In this document: positions 1-11,662 of the stretch, piece by piece | How positions within the stretch are numbered: position 1 is the first letter of the stretch | Layout of the letters: each line of letters starts with the position of its first letter | Assembly (NCBI GenBank): GCA_037783415.1 | Contig: JAZGTN010000188.1 | Span: 310,001-374,000, forward strand | Source: Leptasterias polaris | Taxonomy: Eukaryota; Echinodermata; Asteroidea; Forcipulatida; Asteriidae | Direction of reading: 5' to 3' | DNA: 64,000 nt | Made by a program: the position numbers and the translations under genes | Notes under the pieces: generated by a model | Databases searched by the model: none | What the model was told of the DNA's origin: nothing | The model's input: the letters and a program-made list of their open reading frames with translations, nothing else

Positions 1-2310
1 GGAGACCGGGGTTCGATTCCCCGCCGGGGAGTGTATACCTTTTTGGTTATTATTCATTAAACTTTCAAACTGAATTGGTCTAAAAGTATGAACCTATCAT
101 TTCGTACAACAGTCCTCATCGGTAGTATAGTGGTAAGTATCTCTGGCTGTCACCCAGGAGACCGGGGTTTGATTCCCCGCCGGGGTTTGATTCCCCGCCG
201 GGGTTTGATTCCCCGCCGGGGAGTGTATACTTTTTGGGGTTATTATTCATAAAACTTTCAAACTGAATTGGTCTAAAAGTATTAACCAATCATTTCGCAC
301 ATCAGGAATCCTCGGTAGTATAGTGGTAAGTATCTCTGACTGTCACTCAGGAGACAGGTGTTCGATTCCCTGCCGGGAAGTGTAAATTGTTTCGTTTTTA
401 TACATTAAACATTCAAACTGAACTGGAATTAAAGTAATAATCAATCAATTCACACATCAGGAATCCTCGGTAGTATAGTGGTAAGTATCTCTGGCTGTCA
501 CTCAGGAGACCGGGGTTTGATTCACCGCCGGGGTTTGATTCCCCGCCGGGGAGTGTATACTTTTTGGGGTTATTATTCATAAAACTTTCAAACTGAATTG
601 GTCTAAAAGTATTAACCAATCATTTCGCACATCAGGAATCCTCGGTAGTATAGTGGTAAGTATCTCTGACTGTCACTCAGGAGACAGGTGTTCGATTCCC
701 TGCCGGGAAGTGTAAATTGTTTCGTTTTTATACATTAAACATTCAAACTGAACTGGTCTTAAAGTATTAACCAATCATTTCACACATCAGGAATCCTCGG
801 TAGTATAGTGATAAGTATCTCTGACTGTCACTGAGGTGACGGGGTTCGATTCCCGCCGGGGAATGTATACTTTTTTAAAATATATTATTCATCAAATATT
901 CAAACTGAACTGGTCTTAAAGTATTAACCTATCATTTCACACATCAGGAATCCTCGGTAGTATAGCGGTAAGTATCTCTGGCTGTCACCCAGGAGACCGG
1001 GGTTTGATTCCCCGCCGGGGTTTGATTCCCCGCCGGGGAGTGTATACTTTTGGGGGTTATTATTCATTAAACTTTCAAACTGAATTGGTCTAAAAGTATT
1101 AACCAATCATTTCACACATAAGTCATCCTCGGTAGTATAGTGGTAAGTATCTCTGAGTGTCACTCAGGAGAACGGGGTTCGATTCCACGCCGGGGAGTGT
1201 ATACTTTTTTTCCCGTTTCAATTCATCAAACTTTCAAACTGAACTGGTCTTAAAGTATTAACCTATCATTTCACACATCAGGAATCCTCGGTAGTATAGT
1301 GGTAAGTATCTCTGGCTGTCACTCAGGAGACAGGTGTTCGATTCCCTGCCGTGAAGTGTATATTGTTTCGTTTTTATACATTAAACATTCAAACTGAACT
1401 GGACTTAAAGTAATAATCAATCAATTTACACATTAGGAATCCTCGGTAGTATAGTGGTAAGTATCTCTGGCTGTCACCCAGGAGACCGGGGTTTGATTCC
1501 CCGCCGGGGAGTGTATACTTTTTGGGGTTATTATTCATTAAACTTTCAAACTGAATTCGTCTAAAAGTATTAACCAATCATTTCGCACATCAGGAATCTT
1601 CGGTAGTATAGTGGTAAGTATCTCTGACTGTCACTCAGGAGACAGGTGTTCGATTCCCTGCCGGGAAGTGTAAATTGTTTCGTTTTTATACATTAAACAT
1701 TCAAACTGAACTGGACTTAAAGTAATAATCAATCAATTCACACATCAGGAATCCTCGGTAGTATAGTGGTAAGTATCTCTGGCTGTCACCCAGGAGACCG
1801 GGGTTTGATTCCCCGCCGGGGTTTGATTCCCCGCCGGGAGTGTATACTTTTTGGGGTTATTATTCATTAAACTTTCAAACTGAATTGGTCTAAAAGTATT
1901 AACCAATCATTTCACACATAAGTCATCCTCGGTAGTATAGTGGTAAGTATCTCTGAGTGTCACTCAGGAGAACGGGGTTCGAATCCACGCCGGGGAGTGT
2001 ATACTTTTTTCCCGTTTCAATTCATCAAACTTTCAAACTGAACTGGTCTTAAAGTATTAAGCTATCATTTCACACATCAGGAATCCTCGGTAGTATAGTG
2101 GTAAGTATCTCTGGCTGTCACTCAGGAGACAGGTGTTCGATTCCCTGCCGTGAAGTGTATATTGTTTCGTTTTTATACATTAAACATTCAAACTGAACTG
2201 GACTTAAAGTAATAATCAATCAATTTACAAATTAGGAATCCTCGGTAGTAAAGTGGTAAGTATCTCTGACTGTCACTCAGGAGACCGGGGTTCGATTCCC
2301 CGCCGGGGAG
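1..2310 (+). repeat. tRNA-Asp tandem array, + half, first higher-order repeat
   Basis: Fifteen tRNA-Asp-like genes on the + strand, separated by 77-91-bp spacers. Coordinates: 1-31 (3' part only, cut by the window), 116-223 (three T-arms), 309-380, 464-553 (two T-arms), 639-710, 794-863, 951-1040 (two), 1126-1197, 1285-1356, 1440-1511, 1597-1668, 1752-1840 (two), 1926-1997, 2084-2155, 2239-2310. Most read GTC at positions 34-36, have G73 and the A-box-like TAGTATAGTGG, and end 7-20 bases before a T-run that can serve as a Pol III terminator. Copies 309, 639, 1285, 1597 and 2084 have T-stem and acceptor mismatches and may be pseudogenes. Copies 1126 and 1926 have G32 and a weakened T stem. The block recurs about 2,280 bp downstream with the same order of subtypes. 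Confidence 0.93.
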
Positions 2311-4368
2311 TGTATAACTTTTTGGTTATTATTCATTAAACTTTCAAACTGAATTGGTCTAAAAGTATGAACCTATCATTTCGTACAACAGTCCTCATCG
2401 GTAGTATAGTGGTAAGTATCTCTGGCTGTCACCCAGGAGACCGGGGTTTGATTCCCCGCCGGGGTTTGATTCCCCGCCGGGGTTTGATTCCCCGCCGGGG
2501 AGTGTATACTTTTTGGGGTTATTATTCATAAAACTTTCAAACTGAATTGGTCTAAAAGTATTAACCAATCATTTCGCACATCAGGAATCCTCGGTAGTAT
2601 AGTGGTAAGTATCTCTGACTGTCACTCAGGAGACAGGTGTTCGATTCCCTGCCGGGAAGTGTAAATTGTTTCGTTTTTATACATTAAACATTCAAACTGA
2701 ACTGGAATTAAAGTAATAATCAATCAATTCACACATCAGGAATCCTCGGTAGTATAGTGGTAAGTATCTCTGGCTGTCACCCAGGAGACCGGGGTTTGAT
2801 TCACCGCCGGGGTTTGATTCCCCGCCGGGGAGTGTATACTTTTTGGGGTTATTATTCATAAAACTTTCAAACTGAATTGGTCTAAAAGTATTAACCAATC
2901 ATTTCGCACATCAGGAATCCTCGGTAGTATAGTGGTAAGTATCTCTGAGTGTCACTCAGGAGAACGGGGTTCGATTCCACGCCGGGGAGTGTATACTTTT
3001 TTTCCCGTTTCAATTCATCAAACTTTCAAACTGAACTGGTCTTAAAGTATTAACCTATCATTTCACACATCAGGAATCCTCGGTAGTATAGTGGTAAGTA
3101 TCTCTGACTGTCACTCAGGAGACGGGGTTCGATTCCCGCCGGGGAGTGTATACTTTTTAAAAATATATTATTCATCAAATATTCAAACTGAACTGGTCTT
3201 AAAGTATTAACCTATCATTTCACACATCAGGAATCCTCGGTAGTATAGTGGTAAGTATCTCTGGCTGTCACCCAGGAGACCGGGGTTTGATTCCCCGCCG
3301 GAGTTTGATTCCCCGCCGGGGAGTGTATACTTTTGGGGGTTATTATTCATTAAACTTTCAAACTGAATTGGTCTAAAAGTATTAACCAATCATTTCACAC
3401 ATAAGTCATCCTCGGTAGTATAGTGGTAAGTATCTCTGAGTGTCACTCAGGAGAACGGGGTTCGATTCCACGCCGGGGAGTGTATACTTTTTTTCCCGTT
3501 TCAATTCATCAAACTTTCAAACTGAACTGGTCTTAAAGTATTAACCTATCATTTCACACATCAGGAATCCTCGGTAGTATAGTGGTAAGTATCTCTGGCT
3601 GTCACTCAGGAGACAGGTGTTCGATTCCCTGCCGTGAAGTGTATATTGTTTCGTTTTTATACATTAAACATTCAAACTGAACTGGACTTAAAGTAATAAT
3701 CAATCAATTTACACATTAGGAATCCTCGGTAGTATAGTGGTAAGTATCTCTGGCTGTCACCCAGGAGACCGGGGTTTGATTCCCCGCCGGGGAGTGTATA
3801 CTTTTTGGGGTTATTATTCATTAAACTTTCAAACTGAATTCGTCTAAAAGTATTAACCAATCATTTCGCACATCAGGAATCCTCGGTAGTATAGTGGTAA
3901 GTATCTCTGACTGTCACTCAGGAGACAGGTGTTCGATTCCCTGCCGGGAAGTGTAAATTGTTTCGTTTTTATACATTAAACATTCAAACTGAACTGGACT
4001 TAAAGTAATAATCAATCAATTCACACATCAGGAATCCTCGGTAGTATAGTGGTAAGTATCTCTGGCTGTCACCCAGGAGACCGGGGTTTGATTCCCCGCC
4101 GGGGTTTGATTCCCCGCCGGGGAGTGTATACTTTTTGGGGTTATTATTCATTAAACTTTCAAACTGAATTGGTCTAAAAGTATTAACCAATCATTTCACA
4201 CATAAGTCATCCTCGGTAGTATAGTGGTAAGTATCTCTGAGTGTCACTCAGGAGAACGGGGTTCGATTCCACGCCGGGGAGTGTATACTTTTTTTCCCGT
4301 TTCAATTCATCAAACTTTCAAACTGAACTGATCTTAAAGTATTAAGCTATCATTTCACACATCAGGAA

Positions 4369-4440
4369 TCCTCGGTAGTATAGTGGTAAGTATCTCTGGC
4401 TTTCACTCAGGAGACAGGTGTTCGATTCCCTGCCGTGAAG
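4369..4440 (+). tRNA. tRNA-Asp derivative with Glu anticodon TTC
   Basis: The 72-nt copy has loop CTTTCAC, so positions 34-36 (4402-4404) read TTC, which decodes GAA (Glu). The body is tRNA-Asp-like. Its higher-order-repeat counterpart at 2084-2155 reads GTC, so one G34-to-T change explains it. The acceptor 3' strand (GTGAAG) and T stem are mismatched, so it may well be non-functional. Whether it is charged with Glu, Asp or nothing cannot be told from sequence. Confidence 0.6.
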
Positions 4441-4523
4441 TGTATATTGTTTCGTTTTTATACATTAAACATTCAAACTGAACTGGACTTAAAGTAATAA
4501 TCAATCAATTTACACATTAGGAA

Positions 4524-4595
4524 TCCTCGGTAGTATAGTGGTAAGTATCTCTGACTGTCACTCAGGAGACCGGGGTTCGATTCCCCGCCGGGGAG
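4524..4595 (+). tRNA. tRNA-Asp(GTC), consensus copy
   Basis: Full 72-nt cloverleaf. The acceptor TCCTCGG pairs with CCGGGGA (one T-G wobble), the anticodon loop is CTGTCAC, the T stem is CGGGG/CCCCG, and the discriminator is G73. The B box GGTTCGATTCC is intact. A T5 run follows about 10 bases after the 3' end. It is identical over 72 nt to ten other copies listed separately, on both strands. Confidence 0.85.
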
Positions 4596-6294
4596 TGTAT
4601 ACCTTTTTGGTTATTATTCATTAAACTTTCAAACTGAATTGGTCTAAAAGTATGAACCTATCATTTCGTACAACAGTCCTCATCGGTAGTATAGTGGTAA
4701 GTATCTCTGGCTGTCACCCAGGAGACCGGGGTTTGATTCCCCGCCGGGGTTTGATTCCCCGCCGGGGTTTGATTCCCCGCCGGGGAGTGTATACTTTTTG
4801 GGGTTATTATTCATAAAACTTTCAAACTGAATTGGTCTAAAAGTATTAACTAATCATTTCGCACATCAGGAATCCTCGGTAGTATAGTGGTAAGTATCTC
4901 TGACTGTCACTCAGGAGACAGGTGTTCGATTCCCTGCCGGGAAGTGTAAATTGTTTCGTTTTTATACATTAAACATTCAAACTGAACTGGAATTAAAGTA
5001 ATAATCAATCAATTCACACATCAGGAATCCTCGGTAGTATAGTGGTAAGTATCTCTGGCTGTCACCCAGGAGACCGGGGTTTGATTCACCGCCGGGGTTT
5101 GATTCCCCGCCGGGGAGTGTATACCTTTTTGGTTATTATTCATTAAACTTTCAAACTGAATTGGTCTAAAAGTATTAACCAATTTCGTACATCAGTCATC
5201 CTCGGTAGTATAGTGGTAAGTATCTCTGACTGTCACTCAGGAGACCGGGTTTCGATTCCCCGCCGGGGAGTGTATACTTTTTTCCCGTTTCAATTCATCA
5301 AACTTTCAAACTGAACTGGTCTTAAAGTATTAACCAATCATTTCACACATCAGGAATCCGCGGTAGTATAGTGGTAAGTATCTCTGACTGTCACTCAGGA
5401 GACCGGGTTCGATTCCCTGCCGGGAAGTGTATATTGTTTCGTTTTTATACATTAAACATTCAAACTGAACTGTACTTAAAGTAATAATCAATCAATTCAC
5501 ACATTAGGAATCCTCGGTAGTATAGTGGTAAGTATCTCTGACTGTCACTTAGGAGACCGGGGTTCGATTCCCGCCGGGGAGTGTATACTTTAAACAAATA
5601 TATTATTCATCAAATATTCAAACTGAACTGGTCCTAAAGTATTAACCAATCATTTCACACATCAGGAATCCTCGGTAGTATAGTGGTAAGTATCTCTGAC
5701 TGTCACTCAGGACACCGGGGTTCGATTCCCCGCCGGGGAGTGTATACTTTTTTTTCCCGTTTCAATTCATCAAACTTTCAAACTGAACTGGTCTTAAAGT
5801 ATTAACCAATTTCGTACATAAGTCATCCTCGGTAGTATAATGGTAAGTATCTCTGACTGTCACTCAGGAGACGGGGTTCGATTCCCGCCGGGGAGTGTAT
5901 ACTTTTTAAAAATATATTATTCATCAAATATTCAAACTGAACTGATCTTAAAGTATTAACCAATCATTTCACACATCAGAAATCCTCGGTAGTATAGTGG
6001 TAAGTATCTCTGACTGTCACCCAGGAGACGGGGTTCGATTCCCTGCCGGGAAGTGTATATTGTTTCGTTTTTATACACTAAACATTCAAACTGAACTGGA
6101 CTTAAAGTAATAATCAATCAATTCACACATTAGGAATCCTCGGTAGTATAGTGGTAAGTATCTCTGATTGTCACTTAGGAGACCGGGGTTCGATTCCCGC
6201 CGGGGAGTGTATACTTTAAAAAAATATATTATTCATCAAATATTCAAACTGAACTGGTCCTAAAGTATTAACCAATCATTTCACACATCAGGAA

Positions 6295-6366
6295 TCCTCG
6301 GTAGTATAGTGGTAAGTATCTCTGACTGTCACTCAGGAGACCGGGGTTCGATTCCCCGCCGGGGAG
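6295..6366 (+). tRNA. tRNA-Asp(GTC), consensus copy
   Basis: Identical to the consensus 72-nt tRNA-Asp. A T6 run follows 7 bases after the end, then the CCCGTTTCAATTC spacer type. Confidence 0.85.
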
Positions 6367-6452
6367 TGTATACTTTTTTCCCGTTTCAATTCATCAAACT
6401 TTCAAACTGAACTGGTCTTAAAGTATTAACCAATCATTTCACATATCAGGAA

Positions 6453-6560
6453 TCCGCGGTAGTATAGTGGTAAGTATCTCTGGCTGTCACCCAGGAGACC
6501 GGGGTTTGATTCCCCGCCGGGGTTTGATTCCCCGCCGGGGTTTGATTCCCCGCCGGGGAG
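6453..6560 (+). tRNA. tRNA-Asp variant with three tandem T-arms
   Basis: 108 nt, or 72 plus two extra 18-bp units. Each unit is a GGGG-TTTGATT-CCCC hairpin followed by GCC, stacked before the acceptor 3' strand. All three T loops have T at position 56 instead of C, so the B box is GGTTTGATTCC. The anticodon stem is the G-C form (CTGG/CCAG) with GTC. The 5' strand TCCGCGG has G4 opposite G69. Likely not a normal tRNA; transcription is uncertain. Confidence 0.7.
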
Positions 6561-8986
6561 TGTATACCTTTTTGGTTATTATTCATTAAACTTTCAAACT
6601 GAATTGGTCTAAAAGTATTAACCAATTTCGTACATCAGTCATCCTCGGTAGTATAGTGGTAAGTATCTCTGACTGTCACTCAGGAGACCGGGTTTCGATT
6701 CCCCGCCGGGGAGTGTATACTTTTTTCCCGTTTCAATTCATCAAACTTTCAAACTGAACTGGTCTTAAAGTATTAACCAATCATTTCACACATCAGGAAT
6801 CCGCGGTAGTATAGTGGTAAGTATCTCTGACTGTCACTCAGGAGACCGGGGTTCGATTCCCCGACGGGGATTGTATACCTTTTTTCCGTTTCAATTCATC
6901 AAACTTTCAAACTGAACTGATCTTAAAGTATTAACCAATCATTTCACACATCAGGAATCCGCGGTAGTATAGTGGTAAGTATCTCTGACTGTCACTCAGG
7001 AGACCGGGGTTCGATTCCCCGCCGGGGAGTGTATACCTTTTTGGTTATTATTCATTAAACTTTCAAACTGAATTGGTCTAAAAGTATTAACCAATTTCGT
7101 ACATCAGTCATCCTCGGTAGTATAGTGGTAAGTATCTCTGACTGTCACTCAGGAGACGGGGTTCGATTCCCGCCGGGGAGTGTATACTTTTTAAAAATAT
7201 ATTATTCATCAAATATTCAAACTGAACTGGTCTTAAAGTATTAACCAATCATTTCACACATCAGAAATCCTCGGTAGTATAGTGGTAAGTATCTCTGACT
7301 GTCACTCAGGAGACGGGGTTCGATTCCCTGCCGGGAAGTGTATATTGTTTCGTTTTTATACATTAAACATTCAAACTGAACTGTACTTAAAGTAATAATC
7401 AATCAATTCACACATTAGGAATCCTCGGTAGTATAGTGGTAAGTATCTCTGACTGTCACTTAGGAGACCGGGGTTCGATTCCCGCCGGGGAGTGTATACT
7501 TTGAAAAAATATATTATTCATCAAATATTCAAACTGAACTGGTCCTAAAGTATTAACCAATCATTTCACACATCAGGAATCCTCGGTAGTATAGTGGTAA
7601 GTATCTCTGACTGTCACTCAGGATACCGGGGTTCGATTCCCCGCCGGGGAGTGTATACTTTTTTTTCCCGTTTCAATTCATCAAACTTTCAAACTGAACT
7701 GGTCTTAAAGTATTAACCAATTTCGTACATCAGTCATCCTCGGTAGTATAATGGTAAGTATCTCTGACTGTCAATCAGGAGACCGGCGTTCGATTCCCCG
7801 CCGGGTAGTGTATACTTTTTTCCCGTTTCAATTCATCAAACTTTCAAACTGAACTGGTCTTAAAGTATTAACCATTCATTTCACACACCAGGAATCTGCG
7901 GTAGTATAGTGGTAAGTATCTCTGACTGTCACTCAGGAGACCGGGGTACGATTCCCCGCCGGGGAGTGTATACCTTTTTTCCCGTTTCAATTCATCAAAC
8001 TTTCAAACTGAACTGGTCTTAAAGTATTAACCAATCATTTCACACATCAGGAATCCGCGGTAGTATAGTGGTAAGTATCTCTGACTGTCACTTAGGAGAC
8101 CGGGGTTCGATTCCCGCCGGGAAGTGTATATTGTTTCGTTTTTATACATTAAACATTCAAACTGAACTGGACTTAAAGTAATAATCAATCAATTCACACA
8201 TTAGGAATCCTCGGTAGTATAGTGGTAAGTATCTCTGACTGTCACTTAGGAGACGGGGTTCGATTCCCGCCGGGGAGTGTATACTTAAAAAAAATATATT
8301 ATTCATCAAATATTCAAACTGAACTAGTCCTAAAGTATTAACCAATCATTTCACACACCAGGAATCCGCGGTAGTATAGTGGTAAGTATCTCTGACTGTC
8401 ACTCAGGAGACCGGGGTACGATTCCCCGCCGGGGAGTGTATACCTTTTTTCCCGTTTCAATTCATCAAACTTTCAAACTGAACTGGTCTTAAAGTATTAA
8501 CCAATCATTTCACACATCAGGAATCATCGGTAGTATAGTGGTAAGTATCTCTGACTGTCACTTAGGAGACCGGGGTTCGATTCCCGCCGGGAAGTGTATA
8601 TTGTTTCGTTTTTATACATTAAACATTCAAACTGAACTGGACTTAAAGTAATAATCAATCAATTCACACATTAGGAATCCTCGGTAGTATAGTGGTAAGT
8701 ATCTCTGACTGTCACTCAGGAGACAGGTGTTCGATTCCCTGCCGGGAAGTGTATATTGTTTCGTTTTTATACATTAAACATTCAAACTGAACTGGACTTA
8801 AAGTAATAATCAATCAATTCACACATTAGGAATCCTCGGTAGTATAGTGGTAAGTATCTCTGACTGTCACTCAGGAGACGGGGTTCGATTCCCTGCCGGG
8901 AAGTGTATATTGTTTCGTTTTTATACATTACACATTCAAACTGAACTGGACTTAAAGTAATAATCAATCAATTCACACATTAGGAA

Positions 8987-9058
8987 TCCTCGGTAGTATA
9001 GTGGTAAGTATCTCTGACTGTCACTCAGGAGACCGGGGTTCGATTCCCCGCCGGGGAG
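8987..9058 (+). tRNA. tRNA-Asp(GTC), consensus copy
   Basis: Identical to the consensus 72-nt tRNA-Asp. It is followed after 7 bases by a T7 run, the longest clean terminator-like tract among the + strand consensus copies. Confidence 0.85.
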
Positions 9059-9298
9059 TGTATACTTTTTTTCCCGTTTCAATTCATCAAACTTTCAAAC
9101 TGAACTGGTCTTAAAGTATTAACCAATCATTTCACACATCAGGAATCCGCGGTAGTATAGTGGTAAGTATCTCTGACTGTCACTCAGGAGACCGGGGTTC
9201 GATTCCCCGCCGGGGAGTGTATACCTTTTTGGTTTTTATTCATTAAACTTTCAAACTGAATTGGTCTAAAAGTATTAACCAATTTCGTACATCAGTCA

Positions 9299-9370
9299 TC
9301 CTCGGTAGTATAGTGGTAAGTATCTCTGACTGTCACTCAGGAGACCGGGGTTCGATTCCCCGCCGGGGAG
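9299..9370 (+). tRNA. tRNA-Asp(GTC), consensus copy
   Basis: Identical to the consensus 72-nt tRNA-Asp. A T5 run follows 7 bases after the 3' end. Its 5' spacer is the ATTTCGTACATCAGTCA type. Confidence 0.85.
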
Positions 9371-10242
9371 TGTATACTTTTTCCCAGTTTCAATTCATCA
9401 AACTTTCAAACTGAACTGGTCTTAAAGTATTAACCAATCATTTCACACATCAGGAATCCGCGGTAGTATAGTGGTAAGTATCTCTGACTGTCACTCAGGA
9501 GACCGGGGTTCGATTCCCCGCCGGGGAGTGTATACCTTTTTTCCGTTTCAATTCATCAAACTTTCAAACTGAACTGGTCTTAAAGTATTAACCAATCATT
9601 TCACACATCAGGAATCCGCGGTAGTATAGTGGTAAGTATCTCTGACTGTCACTCAGGAGACCGGGGTACGATTCCCCGCCGGGGAGTGTATACCTTTTTC
9701 CGTTTCAATTCATCAAACTTTCAAACTGAACTGGTCTTAAAGTATTAACCAATCATTTCACACATCAGGAATCCTCGGTAGTATAGTGGTAAGTATCTCT
9801 GACTGTCACTCAGGTGACCGGGGTTCGATTCCCCGCCGGGGAGTGTATACCTTTTTTCCGTTTCAATTCATCAAACTTTCAAACTGAACTGGTCTTAAAG
9901 TATTAACCAATCATTTCACACATCAGGAATCCGCGGTAGTATAGTGGTAAGTATCTCTGACTGTCACTCAGGAGACCGGGGTTCGATTCCCCGCCGGGGA
10001 GTGTATACCTTTTTTCCGTTTCAATTCATCAAACTTTCAAACTGAACTGGTCTTAAAGTATTAACCAATCATTTCACACATCAGGAATCCTCGGTAGTAT
10101 AGTGGTAAGTATCTCTGGCTGTCAATCAGGAGACAGGTGTACGATTCCCTGCCGGGAAGTGTATATTGTTTCGTTTTTATACATTAAACATTCAAACTGA
10201 ACTGGACTTAAAGTAATAATCAATCAATTCACACATTAGGAA

Positions 10243-10313
10243 TCCTCGGTAGTATAGTGGTAAGTATCTCTGACTGTCACTTAGGAGACCGGGGTTCGAT
10301 TCCCGCCGGGGAG
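10243..10313 (+). tRNA. last + strand tRNA-Asp copy, 71 nt, no nearby T-run terminator
   Basis: This is the final + strand member. It has lost one C on the 3' side of the T stem, so pairing there is weakened. The B box is intact and the anticodon is GTC. The 3' flank is TATACTTTAAAAAAA, with only three Ts. About 25 bases downstream the spacer breaks into retrotransposon sequence, so a Pol III transcript would run into that element. Confidence 0.55.
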
Positions 10314-10338
10314 TGTATACTTTAAAAAAATATATTAT

Positions 10339-10863
10339 TTGATTTGATTTTATTGGTTTCTGCATCTTTTTTCTTTTTTCATCAAACATTTTCATGAACA
10401 TAGTATGGTTTGATACAATATTTTAAATGTATATAATTTTATACAGATAATAAACGAATTTAAACAAATATATTGAATGCATAATTAACATACATTAGAT
10501 GCAGGAGGGCTACAGAAATAAGCAAAGTAGCTTGACGTGCCCGCAGCCCTCAACTTAGATATAACAACAATAACAAATACAAATACAAAAGACTGACTTG
10601 CAGAGAAGAAAAAGAAAGGGGAGAGAAGGAGCGTTGGTAATAATACAATAAATCTCGTACATCTGCTGATTGAATGCAGGTTCATTCATGAATGGCTAAG
10701 CGATGCTAGGTCATGGACGATTACACATCATTGTTAAATATACAGTCAATGTGCACACGAACATGAATATAGTACAATTACACACGACAGGATAAATACT
10801 TAGACAATAACATAGTTTTAACTGCCTTCTTAAATGAATACAATGTCCTAAGGTTTCTTATTA
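10339..10863 (-). mobile_element. non-LTR retrotransposon 3' end (3' half of a split element)
   Basis: Read on the - strand, this gives the last 26 or so residues of a reverse-transcriptase ORF (starting IRNLRTLYSFKK, stop at 10,778-10,780), then a 3' UTR. The UTR has a stem with GAGGGCT/AGCCCTC arms at 10,505-10,551 and ends in short TCAAATCAAAT-like repeats. Hairpins of this kind and short 3' repeats are known from CR1/L2/jockey-type LINEs. The matching upstream coding part lies at 10,994-11,376 in the opposite orientation. The family is not assignable more precisely by eye. Confidence 0.75.
10505..10551 (-). other. hairpin in the LINE 3' UTR
   Basis: Seven-base arms GAGGGCT and AGCCCTC enclose a loop of about 33 nt. 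The position, inside the 3' UTR and about 170 bp from the element's end, fits a structure recognised by the element's own reverse transcriptase; that role is inference. Confidence 0.5.
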
Positions 10864-10895
10864 TTTGATGAATTGAAACGGAAAAAAGGTATACA

Positions 10896-10967
10896 CTCCC
10901 CGGCGGGGAATCGAACCCCGGTCTCCTGAGTGACAGTCAGAGATACTTACCACTATACTACCGAGGA
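10896..10967 (-). tRNA. tRNA-Asp(GTC), consensus copy between the two LINE pieces
   Basis: Identical to the consensus 72-nt tRNA-Asp, on the - strand, with a T6 run downstream (A6 at 10,882-10,887). It is the first - strand copy. It sits alone between the 3' half (10,339-10,863) and the inverted coding half (10,994-11,376) of the same retrotransposon. Confidence 0.85.
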
Positions 10968-10993
10968 TGACTGATGTACGAAATTGGTTAATA

Positions 10994-11376
10994 CATTAAT
11001 ACTGCCATATATTTCATATTGTAACATTATATGGGCAAATTCGAAAAGTAACGTTGACACCATTATACTGTTACAAAAGAAGGCAATGCGTATATGTACT
11101 GATTCTTCCTATTGCGACCACACCAATCCCTTGTTTTCGAAACTAAAAACTTTAAAAGCAGATGATATATATATTCTACAAATAGCACTTTTCATGTTTC
11201 GCTTACAAAATGGTTTACTACCTTCTTATTTCCCCCCATTGTTTAATTTGAATAAAACCATCCACTCTTACCCTACAAGGCAAACTGAAAAATTCCATTT
11301 AAGAATTCCAAAAACCGCATTGGCTCTCAAATCCATAAGACACGCCGGCCCAGACATCTGGAACTCTCTGCCCATC
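10994..11376 (+). pseudogene. non-LTR reverse transcriptase C-terminal fragment
   Basis: The open frame resembles the C-terminal region of LINE reverse transcriptases: LPYISYCNIIWA near the start, LLQKKAMRI about 25 residues on, HSYPTR in the middle and GPDIWNSLP at the end. The catalytic palm (YADD) is absent, so this is only the thumb/C-terminal part. The frame stops being element sequence at about 11,376, where it joins the 5' half of a - strand tRNA. The nominal ATG at 10,984 belongs to the array spacer. The expected continuation after SLP is found at 10,863 on the - strand. Dead fragment. Confidence 0.8.
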
Positions 11377-11423
11377 GTCTCCTGAGTGACAGTCAGAGAT
11401 ACTTACCACTATACTACCGAGGA
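11377..11423 (-). pseudogene. truncated tRNA-Asp (5' half) at the LINE junction
   Basis: Only the acceptor 5' strand, D arm, anticodon arm (GTC) and variable-region start remain. The T arm and acceptor 3' strand are replaced by retrotransposon sequence. About nine bases (GTCTCCTGA) at the joint could belong to either side. Confidence 0.8.
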
Positions 11424-11662
11424 TAACTGATGTAAGAAATTGGTTAATACTTTTAGACCAATTCAGTTTGAAAGTTTAATGAATAATAACCAAAAATGTA
11501 TACACTCCCCGGCGGGGAATCGAACCCCGGTCTCCTGAGTGACAGTCAGAGACACTTACCACTATACTACCGCGGATTCCTGATGTGTGAAATGATTGGT
11601 TAATACTTTAAGACCAGTTCAGTTTGAAAGTTTGATGAATTGAAACGGGAAAAGAGTATACA

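Larger units (their letters stand above)
2311..4595 (+). repeat. tRNA-Asp tandem array, + half, second higher-order repeat
   Basis: Fourteen copies: 2395-2502 (three T-arms), 2588-2659, 2743-2832 (two), 2918-2989, 3077-3146, 3234-3323 (two), 3409-3480, 3568-3639, 3723-3794, 3880-3951, 4035-4124 (two), 4210-4281, 4369-4440 (anticodon TTC), 4524-4595 (consensus). Matching copies of the first block lie 2,279 bp upstream for the first three, 2,283 bp for 3077-4035, and 2,284-2,285 bp for the last three. The offset changes are small spacer indels. The copy at 2918 has G32 while its counterpart at 639 does not, so subtype replacement or conversion has occurred between the repeats. Confidence 0.93.
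4596..10338 (+). repeat. tRNA-Asp tandem array, + half, remainder
   Basis: Thirty-six copies. The first three (4680-4787 three T-arms, 4873-4944, 5028-5117 two) begin a third higher-order repeat, then the order changes. Others: 5199-5270, 5357-5427, 5511-5581, 5669-5740, 5826-5895, 5983-6053, 6137-6207, 6295-6366, 6453-6560 (three), 6642-6713, 6800-6871, 6958-7029, 7111-7180, 7268-7338, 7422-7492, 7580-7651, 7737-7808, 7895-7966, 8054-8124, 8208-8277, 8365-8436, 8524-8594, 8678-8749, 8833-8903, 8987-9058, 9146-9217, 9299-9370, 9457-9528, 9615-9686, 9772-9843, 9930-10001, 10088-10159, 10243-10313. Those of 70-71 nt have lost a C in the T stem. Copies starting TCCGCGG (for example 9146) have G4 opposite G69. 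Copies 7895, 8365, 9615 and 10088 have GGTACGA in place of the B-box GGTTCGA. Confidence 0.92.

Noticed and set aside
413..4190. Recurring 60-68-residue frames on the - strand of the tRNA array (also 8157-10401 and 20308-23814)
   Set aside because: They are antisense or sense translations of tRNA genes and spacers, repeated because the DNA repeats; no codon signal or family.
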